DNA from: Corynebacterium heidelbergense
Lineage (GTDB): Bacteria; Actinomycetota; Actinomycetes; Mycobacteriales; Mycobacteriaceae
Direction of reading: 5' to 3'
DNA: 64,000 nucleotides
Assembly: GCF_028609845.1 (NCBI RefSeq)
Contig: NZ_CP063191.1
Coordinates: forward strand, 1 to 64,000
Part shown: piece by piece, positions 58,098-64,000 of the stretch
How positions within the stretch are numbered: the first letter of the stretch is position 1
How the letters are laid out: every line of letters begins with the position of its first letter
Notes under the pieces: model-generated
What the model was told of the DNA's origin: nothing
The model's input: only the letters and a program-made list of their open reading frames with translations
The model's database searches: none
Position numbers and translations under genes: made by a program

Positions 58098-61000
58098 ATG
58101 GAGAAGGCTGCGGAATCGGCAATGGAACGCCACGAGGGAACTACCTTGGGGGAGCCTTCGACCGCCTGGCGGGTGGGCATTATCGGCGGCGGTCCCCGCG
58201 CGCTGTGGGCCGTGGAGGAGTTGGTGGGCCAGGCCCGGCGGCGCGGTGTATCGCTGCAGGTGGAGGTGTGGGATCCGTTCCAGCCTGGCGCGGGCCGGGT
58301 TTACCGGGAGGAACAGCCGAGCTACTACCGGTTGAACGTGCGCTCTGATGTGGTTTTCTCCGCCCTGGGGACGCTTAACCAGTGGCGGGGCAGCTCCACG
58401 TTCTTCCCGCCGCGCCGCGAGGTGGGTGCTTTCCTCAGTGCATCCTTCCGCCATGCCCAGCGCACGGCACCGCCGAATTGCCGCATCGAACACATCCCCG
58501 AGTACGTCTCGGATCTCTCCCCCATCCCGGTGGGGCTCGGCGGCCAGACTGCGGCAGCAGAGGGAACACACGAGACCGCCGAGAGGTCGGGGCGCTGGCA
58601 GATCACCGGGGCCTCCGGGCAGCGTCGCTATGACGAAGTCTTGTTGTGCACCGGCCATGCCGATCGTTGGCCGGGCGCGTTGAGTCCCGGTGTTGTTGGG
58701 GGTCCCGGTCTTCTTGACCTTGGGGACGCCACCTCCCCGATCGTGGGCAGCCCGTATCGCGGGGCCGCAACTGGGGGTGACCCGACGGATTCGGGGGCGC
58801 CATCCCAAGTGCCCCTAGAGTTGATCCCCGAGGGCGAAGCGGTGGGCGTTCGCGGCGCCGCCCTGACATTCATCGACACCTGCATGGCCCTAAGCGAGGG
58901 TCGCGGGGGAGCGTTCCGCGAACGTGCGGACGGCAGCGGCCTGCTGGACTATCACCGGTCCCCAGATGCCGGTGGGCCCCGGGAACCCAACGTCATCTAT
59001 CCGGTTAGTCGGGGTGGGCGGTTCATGGAGGTCAAACCGGACCCCAGCGGAAGCCTGAACGGGTTGTGCACCCGCGAGTTAGAGGGCTACAGCCAGCAGA
59101 TTCGGCAGGCCAAGGGCTTCGCGGATGTTCGGCAGGCCCTGGCGCGGGCGGCCGTGGATCTCCTGTGCGTGGGTCGCCTCGTCAGCCCGCGGGAGGGTGA
59201 GCAATTGACCCCCGCCGCGGCCCGCGACCAGGTGGAGGCCGTCCTGAACGGAACGGATACCGATCCGCAGCAGCACAGCCCGCTCGAGGAATTCCGGCGC
59301 TCCTACCTGGTGGCCATCGGCAAGGCCCCGGCGTCGGCGGCCTGGGCGGTGGGGGAGGCGCTGCGAAGGCTCTACCCCGCCCTCGTCCAGCGGGCCTCCT
59401 ACGGGGGTCGCCGCCTCCTGGAGGGCGAGGCCAAGGCCTTCACCGGATTGACCCGGAGGCTCGAGCGGGTGGCTTTTGGCCCGCCACCGCAGACGGCGGG
59501 CGCGGTAATTGCACTGGCGGATGCGGGCCTGGTAGATGATCGATTTATGGGTTCTGCGGAGGTGATCGACCACTGGATGGACGGGAAGGCCGAGCCCGGC
59601 GAGGGCATCGCGGTCACCGCGCTCGTGGATGCCGTCATCCCCCCGCCGGGCCTCGTGGAGGGCACGCTCACACAGCGGCTGAGCGCCCGTGGGCTGCTCG
59701 AAAAGGACGAGCTCACCGGGAGTGTACTCACAAACCCGGATGCCTCCGTCCCCGCCCAGCCCGGCCTTGCGGTGGTCGGGCGCGATGTAGAGGGCACGGT
59801 TCTGGGCCACGACACCCTCAACCGCACCATGCACCCAGAAATACCCAGGTGGGCCCATGCTGTCGGCCAGCGCGCCGCTGCACAGACAGGCACGCAGCAG
59901 GGCACCTTGGACCGCCGCATGCAGGCCCTCCAGCCGCTGACGGCCCGCCTGGAACCGTGGGCCGAGGATCTGTGCGCGAACCAGGAACTGTGCGCGGAGC
60001 TCGTCGAAAAGTGGGGAAGCCCGGTGAACGTGCTGCACCCAGAGGTACTGCCCGCCAACGCCGTGGAACTCGTACAGGCTGGGGCCGATGCCGGGGTTGA
60101 TGTCCGCATCTTCTTCGCCCGGAAGGCCAATAAGGCCCTGGGGTTTGTGGACGCCGCTCACCGCGCGGGGCATGGCGTGGATGTAGCCAGCCAACGGGAA
60201 CTCACCCAAGTACTGGACCGGGGTGTCCCGGGGGAGAAGATCATCCTGTCCGCCGCGATTAAGCCGGATGCGCTACTGGATATTGCGATCCGCGCCGGGG
60301 CTGTGATCTCCGTGGATAGCGTGGCCGAGCTCCGCCGCATCGAGGAAAGGGCCCGGGCCTTGGCCAAGGGCTCCCCGGAGCTTCGGGCGAAGATTGCCCC
60401 ACGCGTAGCCCCGGAACCCGACACGCTGCCGCCCACCCGCTTCGGGGAACGCGCCGGGGTCTGGCTCGCGGCCCTGTCCCGCGACGGCCTGGACTCACAC
60501 GTTTCCCTCGTGGGCGTGCACCTGCACCTGCACGGGTATTCGGAAGGGGACCGGCGCATCGCGCTCGGCCAGGCCCTGGGCCTCATCGACGAGGTGCGTG
60601 AGTTGGGCCACCGGCCGGAATTCGTCGACCTCGGCGGAGGCGTGCCCATGAGCTACCTGGATGACGCCAACGAGTGGCATCAGTTCTGCGCCCGCAGGCA
60701 GAACCTCCAGGACCGGCTGGACGCCGGGGTGGCCATCCCCGGCGAGGAAGAATTCACGTGGAAGATGGACCCCCTGCGGAACACCTACCCCTTCCACCAA
60801 AGCCCGACACGGGGTTCCTGGCTGGTCCAACTGCTGGCCGGCGAGCTGCCCGGTGCCGTGTCGGCAGCCCAGGCGCTGAAAGACCGGGGGCTGCGCCTGC
60901 ACCTCGAACCAGGTCGCAGCATCCTCGACGGGGGAGGCGTCATCCTGGCCCGCGTGGCCTTCGTCAAGACTCGCAGTGATGGCGTGGGCCTCGTGGGGCT

Positions 61001-61358
61001 CGAGATGAACCGCACCCAGTGCCGGACCACGGCAGATGACATCTTGGCGGATCCACTCCTCATCGCGCCCGGTGGGGTGGCGTCGCCAAGAAAACGAGAC
61101 AACATTGGCCTGGAGGCATACCTCGTCGGTGCGTACTGCATCGAAGATGAAGTGATTGTGCGCCGGAAAATGGTCTTCCCCCAAGGGGTCTGCGCGGGGG
61201 ACATCGTGGCCATCCCCAACACCGCCGGGTACTTCATGCACATCCTGGAAAGCGCCTCCCACCAAATCCCGCTGGCGAAAAACGTGTTGCTGGACGGGCG
61301 CGGGACAGCCAGGCTGGACGATATCGACAGGCCAATGGCACACGGTACCGGCAACTGA
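58098..61358 (+). CDS. FAD/NAD(P)-binding protein fused to a PLP-dependent decarboxylase-fold enzyme
   Basis: The 1086-residue two-domain protein is the core of the operon. Residues about 24-600 are an FAD/NAD(P)-binding oxidoreductase of the NAD_binding_9/COG4529 type, with GIIGGGPRALWA (27-38), YYRLNVRSD and a second dinucleotide-like region. Residues about 608-1086 have the fold-type III PLP decarboxylase arrangement of diaminopimelate/ornithine decarboxylases, closest to the Y4yA-like group. The PLP Lys676 is in FFARKANKA, HLHLHGYSEGD is the next motif, then LHLEPGRS (about 934-941) and GAYCIEDE (about 1013-1020). Stand-alone homologues of both parts exist, so this is a fusion. Predicted chemistry is oxidation plus decarboxylation of an SbnA-type product; the actual product is unknown. 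Confidence 0.8.
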   Translation: MEKAAESAMERHEGTTLGEPSTAWRVGIIGGGPRALWAVEELVGQARRRGVSLQVEVWDPFQPGAGRVYREEQPSYYRLNVRSDVVFSALGTLNQWRGSSTFFPPRREVGAFLSASFRHAQRTAPPNCRIEHIPEYVSDLSPIPVGLGGQTAAAEGTHETAERSGRWQITGASGQRRYDEVLLCTGHADRWPGALSPGVVGGPGLLDLGDATSPIVGSPYRGAATGGDPTDSGAPSQVPLELIPEGEAVGVRGAALTFIDTCMALSEGRGGAFRERADGSGLLDYHRSPDAGGPREPNVIYPVSRGGRFMEVKPDPSGSLNGLCTRELEGYSQQIRQAKGFADVRQALARAAVDLLCVGRLVSPREGEQLTPAAARDQVEAVLNGTDTDPQQHSPLEEFRRSYLVAIGKAPASAAWAVGEALRRLYPALVQRASYGGRRLLEGEAKAFTGLTRRLERVAFGPPPQTAGAVIALADAGLVDDRFMGSAEVIDHWMDGKAEPGEGIAVTALVDAVIPPPGLVEGTLTQRLSARGLLEKDELTGSVLTNPDASVPAQPGLAVVGRDVEGTVLGHDTLNRTMHPEIPRWAHAVGQRAAAQTGTQQGTLDRRMQALQPLTARLEPWAEDLCANQELCAELVEKWGSPVNVLHPEVLPANAVELVQAGADAGVDVRIFFARKANKALGFVDAAHRAGHGVDVASQRELTQVLDRGVPGEKIILSAAIKPDALLDIAIRAGAVISVDSVAELRRIEERARALAKGSPELRAKIAPRVAPEPDTLPPTRFGERAGVWLAALSRDGLDSHVSLVGVHLHLHGYSEGDRRIALGQALGLIDEVRELGHRPEFVDLGGGVPMSYLDDANEWHQFCARRQNLQDRLDAGVAIPGEEEFTWKMDPLRNTYPFHQSPTRGSWLVQLLAGELPGAVSAAQALKDRGLRLHLEPGRSILDGGGVILARVAFVKTRSDGVGLVGLEMNRTQCRTTADDILADPLLIAPGGVASPRKRDNIGLEAYLVGAYCIEDEVIVRRKMVFPQGVCAGDIVAIPNTAGYFMHILESASHQIPLAKNVLLDGRGTARLDDIDRPMAHGTGN

Positions 61359-61537
61359 CTAGGTACCCTGGGCTGCACGACCCGATCGACCGCACGATCC
61401 GATCGGCTGTGCGGCGCTGTGGATGCGAGCCCACTGGTTTTCGCTCCTTGTTGTTCACCTCCCCCCGGTGTTTGTATCGAGAGGTAGACGCGCCGCCCTC
61501 CCCCATCCCAGCCGCGATGATTACGAAGGATGAACCG
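61359..61537. other. Gap after the fusion gene
   Basis: These 179 bases contain the probable promoter and leader of the next gene. No terminator with a U-tract is evident. Confidence 0.35.
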
Positions 61538-62239
61538 ATGAGCTACCGCAACGGAAATCACGACAATTACGACGATCAAACCCGCCAACTGAACATGAAC
61601 GACTACCAGGGCGGGCGCAATAGTTACGGCAACTCCGGTGGTGATTTCTACCGGGACGAGGATTACGGGCGTTCCGGGGAATACGGCTCCCGGGACAGCC
61701 GCGCCCAGCAGGGTTACCAGAGCTACCAGCAGGGCTATCAACCGGAATACGCCGCACCGGCTGGCAACGCGGCTCCAGCTCCCTCGGCCACCCCGCCTGC
61801 GGCGCCGAAGCAGTCCCTCATCGCGGGGCGGTTCGATACCAAGAAGGTCATCGTCAACCTGGTGATGCTCGGCCTGCTGTCCGCCGTGGTGACCTTCGCC
61901 CTGGTGTACGTGGTGGACCTTTTGGTCGGCCTGCTGCCGGGCATGGTGTCCCTGGGGATGGGGCCGGCGGTGATGTCCGGGGTGATTGCCGGGGTTCTAG
62001 GCGTGGTCGCTGGTCTGCTCTACATCCCCGTCGCCGGAACGGGCAACGAGCACCTCTTCGGCCTGGCCGTCATCGCGCTCGCCGTGGTGGCGATCGTGGT
62101 GTGGGTGGTGCTCGGCGGCCTGCTCAACGGGGACTGGCGCACCCTCGTGACGCTCACGGGAATCATCTGCACCGCCGCGACGGCATACGCTACGCCCTCC
62201 CGCATCGAGTCCGCTGACGTGCGGGGATACGCCCGCTAG
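61538..62239 (+). CDS. Membrane protein with Tyr/Asn/Gly-rich N-terminal tail
   Basis: This is a 233-residue protein. Residues 1-85 are highly hydrophilic and rich in Tyr, Asn, Gly, Gln and Asp (RNGNHDNYDDQTR, YQSYQQGYQPEY), a low-complexity prion-like composition. Residues about 108-225 form four hydrophobic segments. GAAGGA precedes the ATG at 61538 by 7 bases, which decides against the longer frame from 61409. The family is not recognised. The tail resembles those of actinobacterial membrane proteins with disordered cytoplasmic segments. Confidence 0.65.
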   Translation: MSYRNGNHDNYDDQTRQLNMNDYQGGRNSYGNSGGDFYRDEDYGRSGEYGSRDSRAQQGYQSYQQGYQPEYAAPAGNAAPAPSATPPAAPKQSLIAGRFDTKKVIVNLVMLGLLSAVVTFALVYVVDLLVGLLPGMVSLGMGPAVMSGVIAGVLGVVAGLLYIPVAGTGNEHLFGLAVIALAVVAIVVWVVLGGLLNGDWRTLVTLTGIICTAATAYATPSRIESADVRGYAR

Positions 62240-62587
62240 ACCCGTCTCCATGGCCCGGGCGCACACCCTGGCCGGAGCGTGAACCTTTCCTGGAAATCCT
62301 TTCAGCTACGCGGTCTTGGCTTGACCGCAGTGGGGGAGGCTTGCGTAGGTTGGCGGGCCGTGGGTGGCCACCGGAACTTCCGTGGCCGAGATCTCAGTGC
62401 CGGAGTTGGGCGTACCTATCCGCCCAGGCGGATAAAGAAATCCCCCTCCCTGGCACGGCAGACACCTTGTACATCGCCCCAGCTTCGTAGCACTTGCTGC
62501 GCTGCGGCCGCACGCGCCGAACCCGACGTTCGAGTCCCGCGAGGGCCGCTTCAAAGCGAAATAAGTACTCGAGCAGGAGTTTCTTTC
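62240..62587 (+). promoter_or_regulatory. Long structured leader of rpf; possible c-di-AMP riboswitch
   Basis: These 348 bases without a gene contain a hairpin, GGCCAC (62366-62371) with GTGGCC (62382-62387), and a perfect 8+2+8 palindrome TATCCGCC-CA-GGCGGATA (62417-62434). Near the 3' end, CCGAACCCG (62517-62525) is followed by a GCGAGGG segment. The last part resembles the 3' core of ydaO/yuaA c-di-AMP riboswitches (CCGAAYCCG), which often precede rpf genes in actinobacteria. I could not place the 5' core, so the riboswitch call is tentative; the palindrome could instead be an operator. Confidence 0.35.
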
Positions 62588-62917
62588 ATGCGTAAGTCCG
62601 TTAAGACCACCTTGACCCGCTTTGCCCTGGCCGCCGGAACCGCTGGTGCCGTGGCCGCTGCCGCCCCGGCCGCGAACGCCAGCCAGTGGGATCAGGTCGC
62701 AGCCTGCGAGTCCGATGGTAACTGGTCCACGAACACCGGCAACGGCTTCTACGGTGGCCTGCAGTTCACCGCCGAAACCTGGAACGGGTACGGCGGCGGG
62801 CAGTACGCCCCGACTGCGGACCAGGCGTCCAGGGAACAGCAGATCGAGATCGCGGAGAAGGTTCTTGCCGGGCAGGGCGCAGGTGCCTGGCCGGTGTGCG
62901 GCGGCCCGGTCGCTTAA
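62588..62917 (+). CDS. rpf: Resuscitation-promoting factor
   Basis: Rpf proteins are secreted peptidoglycan-cleaving enzymes that stimulate growth of dormant actinobacteria. The 109-residue product is a signal peptide (about 1-32, ending AANA-SQW) plus the Rpf domain only. That domain includes the catalytic Glu in [11 protein letters not shown] (about 37-47), [12 protein letters not shown] (about 54-65) and paired Cys. AGGAG lies 10-14 bases before the ATG. It lacks the LysM, DUF348 or G5 modules of larger Rpf proteins, so it is the small RpfA/RpfC-like form. Confidence 0.92.
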   Translation: MRKSVKTTLTRFALAAGTAGAVAAAAPAANASQWDQVAACESDGNWSTNTGNGFYGGLQFTAETWNGYGGGQYAPTADQASREQQIEIAEKVLAGQGAGAWPVCGGPVA

Positions 62918-62993
62918 CTCGGTCGACTAAACCGTTCACTTCATCGCCCGCCGAGCCCCCCGGGGGCCACCGCAATCCCGGGCGAACCCAGAC

Positions 62994-63746
62994 CTACTGG
63001 GGCAGCAGTTCCTGTGGAATGCCCATCCCCAGTAGGTCTTCGCGCGTCATCTCGGACTTCTCCAACGCAGCGGCGGCCACATGCCGCATCTGCTCCTCCG
63101 GCGCAGGGATGCGGCGCTGCTCGCTCATGAGGACCGTCAGGGTCTCCGGGTGATCCCGGAAGGCTTGCCACACCAGGGACGTGGCCAGCGCCTCCAGCAC
63201 CAGCCCCCGTGGGCGCCGGGCCTGCTCCGGGACGGGGGCTCGCTTCCCGCCGCCGCGGGGGCGCACGTGCAGATCTTGCTGCCCGATTCCAACGACCGAG
63301 CCATCGCGGTTACGCACCACGGTGGTGTAGGGGACATTGCAGTAGCCGTCCTTCGCGATGCATTCCTTGATCCAGGCAATGAGCTCATCGCTGACCTCCA
63401 CCTCCAGGTAGGCGCCGTTGCGCCCGGGCGTGAGGAACTGGAAGGTGCCGGTGCGGGTCCAGGCCTCGAAGTCCTTGCCCATACGGCGGTTGACCAGGGT
63501 GCCGAAGAGCACGTCTGTCATGGAGAAGAGCGTGCCGCCGAAGGCAGCCGCGTGCATGTTGAGGTTGAGGAAGTTCAGCCGCAGCTCCAGCCGCCCCCCG
63601 GACCAGTCCGGTTCGATGTGGGTGATGCGAATACCGGAGCCGAACAGCGGGGTCCAGGCGCTCATCATGCGGCGGGCTAACTGTGGGGAGGACAGGGCCT
63701 GCGCGGCGAGGCGGGAGGGGTGTAGGAGGTTTTTGACGAATCCCAT
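62994..63746 (-). CDS. DUF4442 hotdog-fold protein (PaaI-like thioesterase relative)
   Basis: The 250-residue cytoplasmic protein has a single hotdog-type domain (about 15-160). Text includes LNFLNLNMHAAAFGGTLFSM (about 51-70), the region that in thioesterases carries the catalytic residues. The C-terminal Arg/Pro-rich part and acidic tail are not conserved. The ATG at 63746 is preferred because homology starts at GFVKNLLHP; a GTG at 63770 would add eight residues. Acyl-CoA thioester hydrolysis is a family guess. Confidence 0.7.
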   Translation of the reverse strand: MGFVKNLLHPSRLAAQALSSPQLARRMMSAWTPLFGSGIRITHIEPDWSGGRLELRLNFLNLNMHAAAFGGTLFSMTDVLFGTLVNRRMGKDFEAWTRTGTFQFLTPGRNGAYLEVEVSDELIAWIKECIAKDGYCNVPYTTVVRNRDGSVVGIGQQDLHVRPRGGGKRAPVPEQARRPRGLVLEALATSLVWQAFRDHPETLTVLMSEQRRIPAPEEQMRHVAAAALEKSEMTREDLLGMGIPQELLPQ

Positions 63747-63866
63747 ACTGCTGATTGTGTCACAACTCACTTATCGCTCGAGTGCAGATAACTATAAGTG
63801 CAGCACTGTCGCCGGAGTCGGCGAAACCGGCGTTCTCCCCGTCCACCTGCCATTACCCTCGAAGCC

Positions 63867-64000
63867 ATGGCGAACACGGAACCGCGCAGCGATGCTCCCC
63901 GCACGGAGAAGGTCACCTTCAGTGCTACCGACGGGCACCCCTTGGTCGGTGAGTTGTTTCTTCCGCCCGCACTGGAGGTCCCTGGCGTCCCGAAGAACAT
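63867..64000 (+). CDS. Start of an alpha/beta hydrolase-like gene, cut by the window end
   Basis: Forty-four codons from ATG 63867 are visible. KVTFSATDGHPLVGELFLPP resembles the N-terminus of alpha/beta hydrolases and dienelactone-hydrolase-like proteins, which begin with a substrate-facing strand of this kind. TACCCT (63854-63859) ends 7 bases before the ATG, again suggesting a leaderless transcript. The catalytic motifs are beyond the window. Confidence 0.5.
   Translation, partial: MANTEPRSDAPRTEKVTFSATDGHPLVGELFLPPALEVPGVPKN

Noticed and set aside
57312..58808. 498-codon minus-strand frame across the SbnA-like and fusion genes
   Set aside because: Both plus-strand genes have clear catalytic motifs here; the antisense frame has none and reflects G+C bias at third positions.

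Overview
The window starts at the first base of dnaA and carries the replication-initiation end of a high-G+C actinobacterial chromosome. Gene order and content point to Corynebacterium or a close relative in the Mycobacteriales. The evidence is dnaA-oriC-dnaN-recF-DUF721-gyrB, gyrA followed by a DUF3566 membrane protein and tRNA-Ile/tRNA-Ala, the crgA/pabA/pknB-pknA-pbpA-rodA-pstP-fhaB-fhaA block, a ROK regulator (SsuR-like) next to gyrB, and a pyruvate:quinone oxidoreductase. The species cannot be fixed from the sequence alone.

Layout. 1-7533: replication and topology genes, with oriC (about seven DnaA boxes) between dnaA and dnaN. 7544-10600: an organosulfur module, with a ROK repressor/activator divergent from an alkanesulfonate-type flavin monooxygenase and a flavin reductase. 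10772-15431: alpha/beta hydrolase, a small conserved protein, gyrA and a DUF3566 protein. 15547-15757: tRNA-Ile, tRNA-Ala and a terminator. 15822-25663: secreted serine protease, SdpI-like protein, a short TetR regulator, SDR, zinc alcohol dehydrogenase, MFS transporter, pyruvate oxidase, FMN/Fe-S glutamate-synthase-like protein and YccF. 25744-31704: pabB and pabA (4-aminobenzoate synthesis) flank a histone-H1-like membrane protein, a cyclophilin, a rhomboid protease and CrgA. 31705-42522: the Ser/Thr phosphorylation, cell-shape and cell-division operon, read on the minus strand with several 4-bp ATGA overlaps. 42900-42983: tRNA-Leu(CAG).

From about 43,000 to 48,970 the composition changes to visibly lower G+C, and the DNA holds a decaying accessory island next to tRNA-Leu. 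It contains a Fic-family protein, secreted-protein remnants, a tandemly duplicated unknown gene pair and a broken MFS transporter. Three genes here are interrupted in frame by TAG, and a fourth TAG replaces a terminal CAG in one paralogue. 49050-56808 returns to core-like DNA: YbjQ, an ABC exporter, a lipoprotein, an aldehyde dehydrogenase, a His/Gln-rich secreted protein and a secreted lipase.

57051-61358 is a two-gene operon. An SbnA-like PLP synthase is followed by a 1086-residue fusion of an FAD/NAD(P)-binding oxidoreductase with a PLP-dependent DAP/ornithine-decarboxylase-fold enzyme. I consider this the best candidate for an undescribed small-molecule pathway. The window ends with a Tyr/Asn/Gly-rich membrane protein, a small resuscitation-promoting factor behind a long structured leader, a DUF4442 hotdog protein and the start of an alpha/beta hydrolase-like gene. 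Several genes have a -10-like hexamer ending 7-8 nt before the start codon, which suggests leaderless transcripts.
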